A stretch of DNA of 64,000 nt from Shewanella sp. ANA-3 (GCF_000203935.1 NC_008577.1:2728001-2792000), one strand, 5' to 3'. Numbered from the stretch's first letter, positions 18,851-29,049 are shown. Translations and numbers: made by a program. Notes: generated by a model not told the origin, from the sequence alone.

Positions 18851-20101
18851 CTATCTACCCGCCAACGCCTGTGCAGGGCCAATTTGGCTTGCCTTCCACG
18901 CGGGATACAGAGTTGCGATAAGACTCATCACAAATGCCGTAGCAATCACTAAACCAGCATCCGTCATATGTAGCTCTGACGGCAGAAAATCCACAAAATA
19001 CACATCGGCCGACAGGAGTTGAATACTAAGCAACTGCTCAATGCCACGGGCGATACCACTGAGATTAATCGCGGTCGCAATCCCAATCACGCCGCCGAGG
19101 GCACAACCCACAAGGCCATTTAACGCGCCTTGCACCATAAAAATCCCCATCACTGAAAGACGGCTTAACCCCATGGTCATCAGAATAGCGATTTCACTGG
19201 CTTTATCCCGCACCGCCATCACGAGCGTTGAGACAATATTAAAACAGGCCACACCAATCACTAATACCAACACGAGATACATGATAGTGCGAACCAATTG
19301 AATATCTTGATATAAATGCCCTTGGGTGCGCGTCCAATCACTGATATAAACGGACTGGTTTAAGGCATAACCCAACTCACGAATTTTCGCTGGCGCATCA
19401 AACACCTGCGCCACACTGATCCGCACTCCGGTAACACCTTGATGTAAATTCAGGATATTCGCCGCATAGCGCATCGGAATATACGCCGTGGTTAACTCAA
19501 GCTCGCCGCCTAAACGGTACACACCCGACACCACAAAACGATGGCTCTTGGCCGCCCGTAAACTGCCGGCATGTTCTGGATCAAGATCTTGCACATACAG
19601 AGCGAGGGTATCACCAACTTCGAGGCCTAACTTTTTCAGCAGGCTCTCGCCAAGGACGATGTGATTGTCATCCTCGCTCAAGCCTTGCCAAGTCTCTTTC
19701 GACATAAATTGCGCGAGGGTCGAGACTTTTGCCTCTTGCTCAGGGTCGATTCCTACAACGGCAAGCCCCTGAAAACCACCGGGCTTTTGCACTAATCCTT
19801 GCATCCGAATAAAAGGTGCCGCCGCCGTAATGCCTTCAATCTGCATAGCGGTTTGCTCAACGGCGCGCCAGTCCGCAATCGGCTCATTCACGCCAACCAC
19901 ATCGGCTTGGGAAATCACGCCTAACAAGCGCTGCTCTAACTCGCGCTCGAAACCATTCATGGCCGAGAGCACCACAATCAGCACCGCAACCCCGAGCGCA
20001 ATCCCCGCGGTCGATGCGAAGGAGATAAAGCTAATAAAACTATTGGATTGGCGCGCACGATAAAAACGCCAACCAATGGAGAGGGCTAATGGTCCTTTCA
20101 T
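18851..20101 (-). CDS. lolE: Lipoprotein-releasing ABC transporter permease LolE
   Basis: This 416-residue permease of the LolCDE complex extracts outer-membrane lipoproteins from the inner membrane and gives them to LolA. A first membrane helix (SFISFASTAGIALGVAVLIVVLSAMNGFERELEQRLLG) is followed by a large periplasmic domain and then three C-terminal helices of the FtsX type. Its start ATG overlaps the lolD stop codon (ATGA). Two permease genes flank lolD; this one occupies the LolE position, and the exact C/E naming rests on gene order. Confidence 0.9.
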   Translation of the reverse strand: MKGPLALSIGWRFYRARQSNSFISFISFASTAGIALGVAVLIVVLSAMNGFERELEQRLLGVISQADVVGVNEPIADWRAVEQTAMQIEGITAAAPFIRMQGLVQKPGGFQGLAVVGIDPEQEAKVSTLAQFMSKETWQGLSEDDNHIVLGESLLKKLGLEVGDTLALYVQDLDPEHAGSLRAAKSHRFVVSGVYRLGGELELTTAYIPMRYAANILNLHQGVTGVRISVAQVFDAPAKIRELGYALNQSVYISDWTRTQGHLYQDIQLVRTIMYLVLVLVIGVACFNIVSTLVMAVRDKASEIAILMTMGLSRLSVMGIFMVQGALNGLVGCALGGVIGIATAINLSGIARGIEQLLSIQLLSADVYFVDFLPSELHMTDAGLVIATAFVMSLIATLYPAWKASQIGPAQALAGR

Positions 20102-20793
20102 TGGGCGTGTTCCGCGACAGCTTGCAGATAACCATTCTTCATGGTGAGTTGTCTGTCCATCCGCGCCGCCAATTTAGGATCGTGGGTCACCACCACAAAC
20201 GCCGTTCCGAGTTGATTGGCTAATTCGCGGATCAGCTCATAGACCGCCTCGCCACTCTTGGCATCGAGGTTTCCCGTTGGTTCATCGGCCAGCACGAGTT
20301 TGGGTTTGTTGATCAGCGCCCGAGCAATTGCCACCCGTTGACGCTCACCGCCCGAAAGCTCGGCGGGAATATGGCTCATTCTGTGCCCAAGCCCTACTCT
20401 CTCGAGCAACACTTTGGCATCAGCCTGAGCCTGAGCGCGGTCTCTGCCTTGAATAAACGCCGGCATAGCCACGTTTTCCAGTGCGCTAAATTCGGGCAAA
20501 AGGTGATGGAACTGATAAATAAAACCTAAATCTTGGTTGCGGATCTGCGCCTGACGGGCACTGCTCACCTGATATAAATCCTCACCCGCTAACAAGACTT
20601 TGCCCGCGGAGGGTTTATCTAAGGTGCCCATAATATGCAGCAGCGTACTCTTGCCCGAGCCAGAGGTACCGACAATCGCCAGTTGCTCGCCCTTAAATAC
20701 CTGTAAATCCACCTCAGACAACACCTGAGTGGTCACATCGCCATCGTGATAACTCTTACTCACCGCCTGCACTTGCAGTAACACGTCTTGCAT
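20098..20793 (-). CDS. lolD: LolD, ATPase of the lipoprotein-releasing system
   Basis: The 231-residue ABC ATPase powers lipoprotein release. Walker A is GTSGSGKST, the signature is LSGGERQRVAIARAL and Walker B is KLVLADEPTGNLDA. FIYQFHHLLPEFSALENVAMP is the LolD-type stretch that meets the permease. The frame extends 22 codons upstream, but MQDVLLQV at 20793 matches the E. coli N terminus. Organisation is lolC-lolD-lolE, with a 4-base overlap to lolE. Confidence 0.95.
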   Translation of the reverse strand: MQDVLLQVQAVSKSYHDGDVTTQVLSEVDLQVFKGEQLAIVGTSGSGKSTLLHIMGTLDKPSAGKVLLAGEDLYQVSSARQAQIRNQDLGFIYQFHHLLPEFSALENVAMPAFIQGRDRAQAQADAKVLLERVGLGHRMSHIPAELSGGERQRVAIARALINKPKLVLADEPTGNLDAKSGEAVYELIRELANQLGTAFVVVTHDPKLAARMDRQLTMKNGYLQAVAEHAQ

Positions 20794-20890
20794 TGAGATT
20801 CTCGCTATTGATTCTAAATGACATGGATAAACTCCATGTCCAAACACGTCTCTCATCATGGGAGCGACGTTGTAATTTGTTACATCGCAG

Positions 20891-22123
20891 CTATTCGTAA
20901 CGCAGCGCCGTGGCAGGTTGCACCCGCGCCGCTCGCAATGCGGGGTAAAGGGTCGCCACTAAGGTCACGACTAAGGTGCCGACAATAATCATCGACAATT
21001 GGCCCAGCTCCAATTTAACTGGCAGCACTTGCCCAGTGCCTAAAATGGAAATCCCTAGGGTCGCCATAATGCCATTCAAATTAAGGGTGAGCAGAATACC
21101 GACCACCAGCCCCAGTACTAAACCTAATACCGCATTCAATAACCCTTGCACCACAAAAATGCCCATCACCGCCGAGGTACGTAAGCCTTGGGTTTTGAGT
21201 ACCGCCACGTCGGTGGTTTTATCCACCACCATCATCACCAGCGCCGACACTATATTAAACGCCGCCACGGCTACAATCAGGCTCAGCATCAGCGACATCA
21301 TGTTTTTTTCCATCTTCACGGCACTAAACAGATGACCATAGGTGTCGCGCCAGTCACTGGTTGTCGCCTCTATACCCTGCTGGGTAAGAACCTGCTTTAC
21401 ATCCTTAGCCAGTGCGGGGGCCATAAAAGGATCGCTCAGATACAGCCGTAACTGATTGATTTCATCGCTCGGTTGACGCATTAAGCGCTTGGCATCTTGG
21501 TAATGAATGTATGCGACGCCCGCATCCACCTGTGAGCCCATCTCAAACACGGCGGACACTAAAAACTTGCGTTGGCTAGGGACTGGGCCGAGCGGCGAAT
21601 ATACCACGCCATCGCCGCTTAACAGACGCACAGTATCACCTGGGCTCACCTTTAATTGGCGCGCAAGCTCGCTGCCTAAGATGACTTTATATTGGCCGCT
21701 AGTTAACTCGTTAAATGCGCCCGAATAGGTATGCTGCGCCACCATTGAGAGTTTTTCGGCAAGCTCAGGAAACACCCCAAACACTTGCACGGCGCGGATA
21801 TTCGCCGCCGATTGCACCATGGCTTGGGTCGACACGCTCGGCGTCACGCCCTGCACGCCCGGCAAGGCTTTGAGTTTGTCCGCAGGTATAGTCCAATCAC
21901 TTAAGGGCGCCTCAGTCACCACAGTCAATTGAGGTACTGCGCCTAAAATGCGCTGCTTTAATTGCCCTTCGAGGCCATTCATCACCGAGCTGACCACGAT
22001 TAAGGCCGCCACCCCTAAAAAAATGCCCGAAACGGCAAATAAGGTAATAAAAGAAGCAAAGGCGTTTGCTTTTCTGGCCCGCCAATAACGGTAACCAACG
22101 TAGAGAGGAAATCGAAGATCCAT
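20891..22123 (-). CDS. lolC: Lipoprotein-releasing ABC transporter permease LolC
   Basis: The 410-residue inner-membrane permease is first in the lol operon. One N-terminal helix with the sequence FASFITLFAVSGIFLGVAALIVVSSVMNGLEGQLKQRILG precedes a periplasmic domain of about 200 residues. The C-terminal FtsX helices include VMGIFVVQGLLNAVLGLVLGLVVGI. In E. coli LolC recruits LolA through a periplasmic hook. It is divergent from the PilZ-like gene. Confidence 0.9.
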   Translation of the reverse strand: MDLRFPLYVGYRYWRARKANAFASFITLFAVSGIFLGVAALIVVSSVMNGLEGQLKQRILGAVPQLTVVTEAPLSDWTIPADKLKALPGVQGVTPSVSTQAMVQSAANIRAVQVFGVFPELAEKLSMVAQHTYSGAFNELTSGQYKVILGSELARQLKVSPGDTVRLLSGDGVVYSPLGPVPSQRKFLVSAVFEMGSQVDAGVAYIHYQDAKRLMRQPSDEINQLRLYLSDPFMAPALAKDVKQVLTQQGIEATTSDWRDTYGHLFSAVKMEKNMMSLMLSLIVAVAAFNIVSALVMMVVDKTTDVAVLKTQGLRTSAVMGIFVVQGLLNAVLGLVLGLVVGILLTLNLNGIMATLGISILGTGQVLPVKLELGQLSMIIVGTLVVTLVATLYPALRAARVQPATALRYE

Positions 22124-22217
22124 TGAAAGAGGGCTGCGTCCTGTGTGCTGAACTTGCTAAATCATAAAGATGGGCACGATAATAGGGGTTTAGGTCCTAT
22201 AAATAAAGAGGCAAGCC

Positions 22218-22838
22218 TTGTTCACTGACACCAATCCGTATTTTAGTGTGCCTCATCCCTTTACCGCTTACTTAAGCCTTTGGGACGAAAACCAGCCACT
22301 ACCCAGTGAAATGGCTTTAAGATCAATGCAATCCCTAGGGATCCAGCTGCTAAGCGAAGTCAAAGCCCTCGAGGCCAGTTGCCTGCTGCAACTGCGGCAT
22401 TTAGACAACGAAGCCAAGGTGGTGGTGGACTTTCTCAAACTCCAATCCCGCAAGGTCGATTTAGTCCTGCAGCATGTGCTCGAAAAGGAAGTGCAAGAGG
22501 GCGATAAATTTAGCGGTTGTCAGTTTGGTGGCAGTGGCATTCGCCTAAATAGCCGTGAGGCCCTCCCCCTTGGGCGCCAATATAAGGTGACCTTATTTAT
22601 CCACGAAGAATTGGTCGCCATTTTATGTTTTGCCAAGGTCACGGCCTGCTTAGTTTCGCAGGAAGGCCAATCCGATGGGCAACAAGCACAACAACCCAAT
22701 GCCGCATCGCCCTATCTCGTCGACCTCGAGTTTAGTCAAATACTGGATGCAGATGTGGAGCAACTCGTCAAAGCGAGCCTCAATGTGCAACAAAAACAAC
22801 TTAAACTGCGTAAACAGGCCCGTGACGAGCGTCAATAA
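22218..22838 (+). CDS. PilZ-domain-like protein
   Basis: The 206-residue cytoplasmic protein starts with TTG, preceded by AGAGG at good spacing. The middle holds a PilZ-like beta-barrel: a basic LQLR...KLQSRKVDLVL region followed by KFSGCQFGGSGIRLNSREALPLGRQYKVTLFI, resembling the D/NxSxxG half of the cyclic-di-GMP motif. The RxxxR half is not clean, so binding of cyclic di-GMP is uncertain. The C-terminal end is a charged helix. It lies 86 bases before mfd. Confidence 0.7.
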   Translation: MFTDTNPYFSVPHPFTAYLSLWDENQPLPSEMALRSMQSLGIQLLSEVKALEASCLLQLRHLDNEAKVVVDFLKLQSRKVDLVLQHVLEKEVQEGDKFSGCQFGGSGIRLNSREALPLGRQYKVTLFIHEELVAILCFAKVTACLVSQEGQSDGQQAQQPNAASPYLVDLEFSQILDADVEQLVKASLNVQQKQLKLRKQARDERQ

Positions 22839-22924
22839 AGGCTAGCGTTTTTGCTGGCACCCTAGCGCCCAAGCCACTACAATGAACGCAACTTATTGTG
22901 AATGAATCAGTTTATCCCACGCCA

Positions 22925-25900
22925 ATGACACAAATTTCAGCCCTAACACCGCCCGTTGTCAAAAATGGAACTCAAATGCAAACCCTGTCGTGTCTCGCCG
23001 GGGTTGGTCAAGCTGTTACCCTCGCCAGCCTAGTTCGTCAACACAAGGGCACGACATTGATTGTGACCAGTGATACGCCGACGGCATTGAGTATCGAGTT
23101 AGAGCTCAACTATTTGTTGGCTAAAAGTGTGATTAAGGTGCGACTGTTCCCTGACCGTGAAACTCTGCCCTACGACAGTTTTTCGCCCCATCAGGATTTG
23201 ATTTCCCAGCGTTTAGAAACCCTGTCGCAAATCACCCAAGCCGAGCACAGCGTAGTGATTGTGCCGGTGACAACGCTGATGATGCGCCTACCGCCAAAAT
23301 CCTATTTAAGCTCCAATGTGTTTGTGCTTAAAAAAGGCGATAAATATCAGCTCCATGATGTGCGCCAACAGTTAACCGACACGGGTTATCACTTGGTCGA
23401 ACAGGTTTACGAACATGGCGAGTTTGCCATTCGTGGCTCGATTCTCGATATCTTCCCCACCGGCGTGAATATGCCGCTGCGTATCGAACTGTTCGATGAT
23501 GAAGTCGAGACCATTCGCCATTTCGATCCTGAAACCCAGCGCTCGTCCACTCCAGTCGATGCGGTGCGCCTGTTACCCGCCAAGGAATTCCCCACCGACA
23601 GCAGCGCCATCGAAGGTTTTAGGCAACGTTATCGCCGACGCTTTGAGGTCATAGTCAAAGAGCCTGAATCAGTTTATCAACTGGTGAGCCGCAATTTGAT
23701 GCCCGCAGGTATTGAGAACTATTTGCCACTGTTTTTCGATGAGGTCGCGACACTGTTCGATTACCTGCCGAAGGACACTCAATTAGTCACCCTAGGCGAT
23801 ATCGAAAAGTCCGCCCGCGCTCATTTGCAAGAGGTGGAAACCCGTTATGAGGACAGACGGGTCGACCCATTGCGACCACTGTTGGCACCCAAAGAGCTGT
23901 ATTTACTGATAGAAGAATTATTTGCCGCCTTTAAGCCACTGCCTCGCTATCAGTTTATTGCGCCGCAACCCGATGCCGTCGCTGGCGCAGTACAGATTGA
24001 TGCCAGTGTGTTGCCCGAAGTAAGCGCTAATCACAAGTTAAAGCAGCCACTGATTGCGCTGCAAGATTACGCCGAGCGTGCGCCGCGGATGTTGTTTAGT
24101 GCCGAATCGGAAGGCCGCCGCGAAGCTTTACTCGAACTCTTAAGTAAAATTCAGTTAAAACCGGTGTTATTCAGCCATTTCGATGAGTTTATTCAAAGTG
24201 ATGCCAAACTGGGTTTAATTGTATCTCCCCTCTCCCGTGGTTGTTTACTCGGGCTAGGAAAGCAAACCGCCGTCAGCATCATCTGCGAAACCGAACTCTT
24301 TGGTCATCGCATTTCCCAGCAGCGCCGCCGTGAAAAACAGCGCCAGATCAGCAACGATACTCTGATCAAAAACTTAGCCGAGCTCAAAGTCGGCCAGCCG
24401 ATTGTGCACTTAGAGCACGGTGTGGCGCTGTATCAAGGCCTAGTCACCTTAGATACCGGCGGATTAGTGGCCGAATACCTACAGCTGGAATACTCGGGCG
24501 GCGATAAACTCTATGTGCCCGTGTCTAACCTGCACATGATCAGCCGCTACAGCGTCGGCGCCGATGGCGAGGCTCACCTCAATAAACTCGGTAACGACAC
24601 TTGGGCCAAGGCAAAGAACAAAGCGATTGAGAAAATCCGCGATGTGGCAGCCGAGCTGCTCGATGTCTACGCCCGCCGTCAAGCACGCCCCGGCGAAAGC
24701 TGCGACATCAACGATGAAGAGTATGCGCAATTTGCCCAAGGTTTCCCCTTTGAAGAAACCGTCGATCAGGAAAGCGCAATTCATGCCGTGCTTGCCGATA
24801 TGCAATCCCCCGTCGCCATGGACCGCCTCGTCTGCGGTGATGTGGGCTTTGGTAAGACTGAAGTCGCGATGCGCGCCGCCTTTGTGGCGGTGAATGCGGG
24901 TAAACAAGTCGTTGTGCTAGTGCCCACCACGCTACTCGCCCAGCAGCACTACGAAAACTTTAAGGACAGATTTGCCGACTGGCCGGTAGTGATTGAGGTG
25001 ATGTCCCGCTTTAGAACCGCCAAAGAGCAAACCCAAGTGCTGAAACTACTCGAAGAAGGCAAAGTCGATATAGTGATTGGCACCCATAAGCTGCTGCAAT
25101 CCGAGGCAAAGTTTGAAAACTTAGGCCTGCTAATCATCGATGAAGAACATCGATTCGGCGTAAGACAAAAAGAGAAAATCAAGGCGCTGCGCGCCAACGT
25201 AGATATTTTGACCCTCACCGCCACTCCGATCCCCCGCACCTTAAACATGGCGATGTCGGGGATGCGCGACTTATCGATTATTGCGACTCCTCCCGCTAAG
25301 CGCTTGGCGGTGAAGACCTTTGTGCGCGAATCCGATCCCGCCACCGTGCGTGAGGCCATACTGCGTGAAATTCTCCGTGGTGGCCAAGTGTATTATTTGC
25401 ACAACAATGTCGAAACCATTGAGAAATGCGCCCAAGATATTAGTACCCTGCTACCCGAAGCGCGGGTGGTTGTGGCCCATGGCCAAATGCGTGAACGGGA
25501 TCTTGAGCGGGTGATGTCGGACTTTTATCACCAAAGATTCAACGTGTTAGTCTGTACCACTATTATCGAAACCGGTATCGACGTCCCTAGTGCGAATACG
25601 ATTATTATCGAACGTGCTGACACCTTCGGCTTAGCCCAGTTGCACCAACTGCGTGGCCGCGTCGGACGCTCTCACCATCAAGCCTATGCGTATTTGATGA
25701 CGCCGCATCCTAAACGCATGACCAGTGATGCCCGCAAACGTCTCGAAGCCATCGATGCCCTCGAAGATTTAGGCGCAGGCTTTATGCTCGCGACCCAAGA
25801 CTTAGAAATTCGCGGCGCGGGCGAGCTCTTGGGCGATGAGCAGAGCGGTCATATTTCTAAAATTGGCTTTAGTCTCTACATGGAAATGTTGGAGTCGGCG

Positions 25901-26407
25901 GTTAAGGCGCTCAAACAGGGTAAAGAGCCATCGCTGGCGCAAATGCTCAATCAGCAATGCGAGATGGAGCTAAGAATTCCTGCGCTATTGCCGGAAGACT
26001 ATGTCGGTGATGTGAATATTCGCCTGTCACTCTATAAGCGCATCGCCAGTTGTGACAGTGAAGAAACCTTAGATGAACTCAAGGTTGAGCTTATCGACCG
26101 CTTCGGTCTGCTGCCCGAGGCCACCAAAAACCTGATGGAAATGACTTTATATAAACATCAGGCAACTCGGCTGGGCGCGACTAAAATTGAGGTACATGCT
26201 AAGGGCGGCAGCATCGAATTTAGTGATGATCATGTGATTGATCCGGGCTTTATCATCGGATTACTGCAAAGTCAGCCACAAATCTATCGAATGGATGGGC
26301 CGAATAAGTTAAAGTTCATCCTCAATGCCGAAACGGCAAAAGATAGGCTCGCTTTGGTCAAACTCTTGCTCGAACAACTATCGCAACATCGTCTTGGAGA
26401 TAAATAG
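22925..26407 (+). CDS. mfd: Transcription-repair coupling factor Mfd
   Basis: The 1160-residue translocase removes RNA polymerase stalled at DNA lesions and recruits UvrA. Regions in order: UvrB-like N-terminal part (LIVTSDTPTALSIELELNYLL, RLFPDRETLPYDSFSPHQDL), polymerase-interaction domain (about 480-550, PIVHLEHGVALYQGL), RecG-like helicase with Walker A GDVGFGKTEVAMRAAF and DEEH box IIDEEHRFGVRQKEK, then the TRG motif and the C-terminal UvrA-masking domain. A GTG nine codons upstream (22898) is also possible; neither start has a clear ribosome binding site. Confidence 0.96.
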   Translation: MTQISALTPPVVKNGTQMQTLSCLAGVGQAVTLASLVRQHKGTTLIVTSDTPTALSIELELNYLLAKSVIKVRLFPDRETLPYDSFSPHQDLISQRLETLSQITQAEHSVVIVPVTTLMMRLPPKSYLSSNVFVLKKGDKYQLHDVRQQLTDTGYHLVEQVYEHGEFAIRGSILDIFPTGVNMPLRIELFDDEVETIRHFDPETQRSSTPVDAVRLLPAKEFPTDSSAIEGFRQRYRRRFEVIVKEPESVYQLVSRNLMPAGIENYLPLFFDEVATLFDYLPKDTQLVTLGDIEKSARAHLQEVETRYEDRRVDPLRPLLAPKELYLLIEELFAAFKPLPRYQFIAPQPDAVAGAVQIDASVLPEVSANHKLKQPLIALQDYAERAPRMLFSAESEGRREALLELLSKIQLKPVLFSHFDEFIQSDAKLGLIVSPLSRGCLLGLGKQTAVSIICETELFGHRISQQRRREKQRQISNDTLIKNLAELKVGQPIVHLEHGVALYQGLVTLDTGGLVAEYLQLEYSGGDKLYVPVSNLHMISRYSVGADGEAHLNKLGNDTWAKAKNKAIEKIRDVAAELLDVYARRQARPGESCDINDEEYAQFAQGFPFEETVDQESAIHAVLADMQSPVAMDRLVCGDVGFGKTEVAMRAAFVAVNAGKQVVVLVPTTLLAQQHYENFKDRFADWPVVIEVMSRFRTAKEQTQVLKLLEEGKVDIVIGTHKLLQSEAKFENLGLLIIDEEHRFGVRQKEKIKALRANVDILTLTATPIPRTLNMAMSGMRDLSIIATPPAKRLAVKTFVRESDPATVREAILREILRGGQVYYLHNNVETIEKCAQDISTLLPEARVVVAHGQMRERDLERVMSDFYHQRFNVLVCTTIIETGIDVPSANTIIIERADTFGLAQLHQLRGRVGRSHHQAYAYLMTPHPKRMTSDARKRLEAIDALEDLGAGFMLATQDLEIRGAGELLGDEQSGHISKIGFSLYMEMLESAVKALKQGKEPSLAQMLNQQCEMELRIPALLPEDYVGDVNIRLSLYKRIASCDSEETLDELKVELIDRFGLLPEATKNLMEMTLYKHQATRLGATKIEVHAKGGSIEFSDDHVIDPGFIIGLLQSQPQIYRMDGPNKLKFILNAETAKDRLALVKLLLEQLSQHRLGDK

Positions 26408-27432
26408 TGTTACGTCAACTCGCGGTCTCTATCGCTACACTTATTGCACTTTCACACAGTTCACTTGCCCGTGCTGAAGCTTGGTTCGAGGTTGAAGTCT
26501 ATATTTTTGAACGCCAAAGCCAGTCGACCGAACAATGGCCGATGGCGCCAATTGAGACCAAAACCAACCGCGCTATCGATCTGATTTCACCGGTTGTGGG
26601 TCAAGCTGTGCTCTCCATGAGCAATGAATCTGCGCCCTGCACCTTAGTGTATGACGCCGATGCTAATAGCCATTGCGCTGAAAATACCAGCACAGGTACG
26701 AATACGGACGCCACTCCCGAGATGAGTAACGGCGGTACTTTAGCCATTTCAGGCCCAAGCACTGCAAGCTCAAATGCGGTAACCAGCTATCGCTATCCGA
26801 GTGTGATCCCATCGGAAATCGGCAGTGGTAGCCAAGCCTACGCGTCTCAAGGCAGTGGCCCAGTATTACTCGCCAGCAGCCAAGGCCAATTTGCCAGCAT
26901 CATCAACAGCCTATCGAGAGAGCGTGGTAACCGCAGCTTACTGCATATGACATGGCAACAACCTATGATGGGCAAGAGTGGCTCAGTGCCCATTCGCCTG
27001 TTTGCGGGTAAAGATTATTCCGCCAGTTATCACTTCGATGGTCGTCAAATTGTGCAACAAGCCATGGCCACCTCAATGCAAGGTGCTAACGGCACGACTG
27101 GCATGATGGCTGAAACAGCGCCATTACAGCCCTCTCCCGTGTGGCAACTCGATGGCACGCTCAATATTTATCTTAGCCATTATCTGTATATCGAAACCGC
27201 GCTCAATTTGCGTAAAGAAGGCCGCAAATTGATGCCTGTGGCAGCCGATGAAGCGAGCATGAATACAGCAACAAGTACTGCCGTAACCCCAGCAAAAGTG
27301 ATGACACCTTATTTAATGTCTATTCCGTTGGAACAAAATCGTCGAGTGAAAAGTGATGAGATCCACTATCTCGATCATCCCGAAATGGGCATGGTGATCC
27401 AAATCCGTAAGATGGCGCAACCTAACGCTTAA
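26407..27432 (+). CDS. csiV: CsiV-like periplasmic peptidoglycan-associated protein
   Basis: The 341-residue protein has a cleavable signal peptide (LRQLAVSIATLIALSHSSLARA), then EAWFEVEVYIFERQS, the N-terminal mark of CsiV. A long low-complexity Ser/Thr/Ala-rich middle follows. The conserved end is LDGTLNIYLSHYLYIETALNLR and MSIPLEQNRRVKSDEIHYLDHPEMGMVIQIRK. In Vibrio cholerae CsiV activates the LpoA-PBP1A peptidoglycan synthase and is needed when D-amino acids are incorporated. Its GTG start overlaps the mfd stop by one base, so it is co-transcribed with mfd. Confidence 0.85.
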   Translation: MLRQLAVSIATLIALSHSSLARAEAWFEVEVYIFERQSQSTEQWPMAPIETKTNRAIDLISPVVGQAVLSMSNESAPCTLVYDADANSHCAENTSTGTNTDATPEMSNGGTLAISGPSTASSNAVTSYRYPSVIPSEIGSGSQAYASQGSGPVLLASSQGQFASIINSLSRERGNRSLLHMTWQQPMMGKSGSVPIRLFAGKDYSASYHFDGRQIVQQAMATSMQGANGTTGMMAETAPLQPSPVWQLDGTLNIYLSHYLYIETALNLRKEGRKLMPVAADEASMNTATSTAVTPAKVMTPYLMSIPLEQNRRVKSDEIHYLDHPEMGMVIQIRKMAQPNA

Positions 27433-27454
27433 AACCCATTAGCCCTAATCGAAT

Positions 27455-27488
27455 AAAAAAGCGGTCATGCAATGCATACCGCTTTTTT
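27455..27488. terminator. Terminator after csiV
   Basis: AAAAAAGCGGT and ACCGCTTTTTT pair, with an inner ATGC/GCAT extension. T runs are present on both strands, so it can also serve acyP from the other side. Confidence 0.85.
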
Positions 27489-27559
27489 ATTGCCTAAGTT
27501 TTTTTATTGCCTAAGGGGTGAACAGCCATTCAGGCGACGTTGAAAGTATAAAAATAAAA

Positions 27560-27832
27560 TTAGCGCACTATCGAGAAATCCAAATAAATATCATCACCTT
27601 GGTCTTCATTCACCGTCACCCTCAGTCCATCGGTACAAGGTACTCCGACCTCACACCACGCGATAAGACTATCCACCGCAGGATCACTGCCCTGGGCAAG
27701 AATTTCAACACTGCCATCGGCGCAGTTAGTCACATAACCTGTGACACCAAGCGTGCGAGCCTTTGTTAGGGTCGCATGTCTGCAGCCCACGCCCTGCACT
27801 TTTCCCGTTAATTGAATAAGCACCCGTTTCAT
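27560..27832 (-). CDS. acyP: Acylphosphatase
   Basis: This 90-residue ferredoxin-fold enzyme hydrolyses acyl phosphates such as carbamoyl phosphate. The phosphate loop GKVQGVGCRHAT carries the catalytic arginine. The catalytic asparagine is in GYVTNCADGSVEI. In most homologues the loop reads GVGFR; the Phe to Cys change is mild. A single gene, facing csiV. Confidence 0.88.
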   Translation of the reverse strand: MKRVLIQLTGKVQGVGCRHATLTKARTLGVTGYVTNCADGSVEILAQGSDPAVDSLIAWCEVGVPCTDGLRVTVNEDQGDDIYLDFSIVR

Positions 27833-28428
27833 TGCGCCTCCCCTGTAAGGTGAGCCTTGTTATTAGCATGCGGTTGTTATCATGCGGCTATTATCATGCG
27901 TCTTTGCGTCGCTCACGTAAAAACGATTCCAGCCTAAGCATAGCCGAGTTTTCAGCTGCGATAAGGGAGAGTTTTGCTAAGTAATGGATTTAAGAGTAAA
28001 AAAGCAAGTATAAAAAAACAGCTAACGAGACCGCTGTTAGCTGTGTCGGGCGACATACGCAAAAGGTTATCCATGAATGGACAAATTGGCATAAAAGTTT
28101 GTAGCATTTTGTAACAAACTATTAAGAGGGGCTACTTTACACAATTCATGATTAATTTCAACAAAATGATAGATAAAGCCATACAAATAGAGTGTATTTA
28201 ATGCTTTTTGCTGAAATAACCAGCTAAACCAGACACATATACCGTTGAGCATTCTAAATAACAGCATAACTTCATCTGAGTCTGGCTTCACTCATACAAG
28301 GTAACCAAACACCAACAGCTTGAAAATAGGATGCTTCTTGAAGGGGAAAACATGAACAGAGGCAAAGCGCTTATCGCCAGAATATTCCGCGATAAGCCTC
28401 TTTAACGAAAAGATAAGCGAATAACGAT
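27833..28428. other. Long intergenic region with an orphan minus-strand terminator
   Basis: No confident gene is found. A 74-codon frame (28067-28291, minus) starts with GTG, lacks a ribosome binding site and has no recognisable domain. It does end 23 bases before a convincing minus-strand terminator at 28011-28044, so a short protein or a small RNA may be transcribed here. A further stem (GCTTATCGC / GCGATAAGC, 28369-28397) lies just after ycfP but lacks a T run. Confidence 0.4.
28011..28044 (-). terminator. Rho-independent terminator, minus strand, parent transcript unknown
   Basis: A perfect 9-bp stem (ACAGCTAAC / GTTAGCTGT, 28018-28044) with a 9-base loop is followed on the minus strand by seven T. 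The nearest named minus-strand gene upstream ends 385 bases away. Confidence 0.7.
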
Positions 28429-28968
28429 TTAACTCAACTTAAAGGCTTTTATCTTAGGTAAATGGGCGGCTAACTGCGGGAATTTATGGGCCTGCGTCTC
28501 ATCCCATTCGATGGTGTAATAAGGCTTAAGCGCCTCGGCAGTAGCCTCACTGTCGAGCACTTCATCCACACGAGACAAAATACACATGGCTCTGTGGGTA
28601 TTCTTCAACCTGAATTCAGAGACACACTTATTGGCGATATCGGCATACTCTTCCGGGCGGTCAATTTTCCCTTGCATCGTCTCTTCGGGATGAAGATTGG
28701 GATTGATTAACACCGATTTTAATCCGTTTAAAAAGCCAATTCGCTCAGCCCAATACGCCCCTAGACCGACCCCGACCATTAACGGTGCGGGATCGGCGCA
28801 ATACTGCATTTGCTTGGCGACTTCTTTCAATAAATGCTGCATATCATGCTTGGGATGCAAAGTGCTGTAGCTGATAAGCCGCACATCTGGGTCAATAAAC
28901 TGCAACTGACGCATTTTTTCGTGATTACCAGGGCTAGTTGCATCGAATCCATGAAGATAAAAAATCAT
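28429..28968 (-). CDS. ycfP: YcfP family alpha/beta-hydrolase-like protein
   Basis: The 179-residue protein closely follows E. coli Ycf[50 protein letters not shown] and [21 protein letters not shown]. It is an esterase-like fold of unknown function; the usual nucleophile elbow GxSxG is replaced by GVGLGAYW, so catalysis is doubtful. The frame is open for 18 codons upstream, but MIFYLHG matches the family start. It lies downstream of nagZ, the same order as in E. coli. Confidence 0.88.
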   Translation of the reverse strand: MIFYLHGFDATSPGNHEKMRQLQFIDPDVRLISYSTLHPKHDMQHLLKEVAKQMQYCADPAPLMVGVGLGAYWAERIGFLNGLKSVLINPNLHPEETMQGKIDRPEEYADIANKCVSEFRLKNTHRAMCILSRVDEVLDSEATAEALKPYYTIEWDETQAHKFPQLAAHLPKIKAFKLS

Positions 28969-29049
28969 ATTGAGACCTTTTAACAATCTGCCAAACACGG
29001 CGCATGCTACTAACCCTAGCAAATATTCATTGCAGAACCTTGCGCTACA

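Noticed and set aside
28067-28291. 74-codon open frame (minus) as a protein gene
   Set aside because: GTG start without a binding site and no recognisable sequence; kept only as a possible explanation of the nearby terminator.
28369-28397. Hairpin after ycfP as terminator
   Set aside because: Stable 9-bp stem but no T run on the minus strand.
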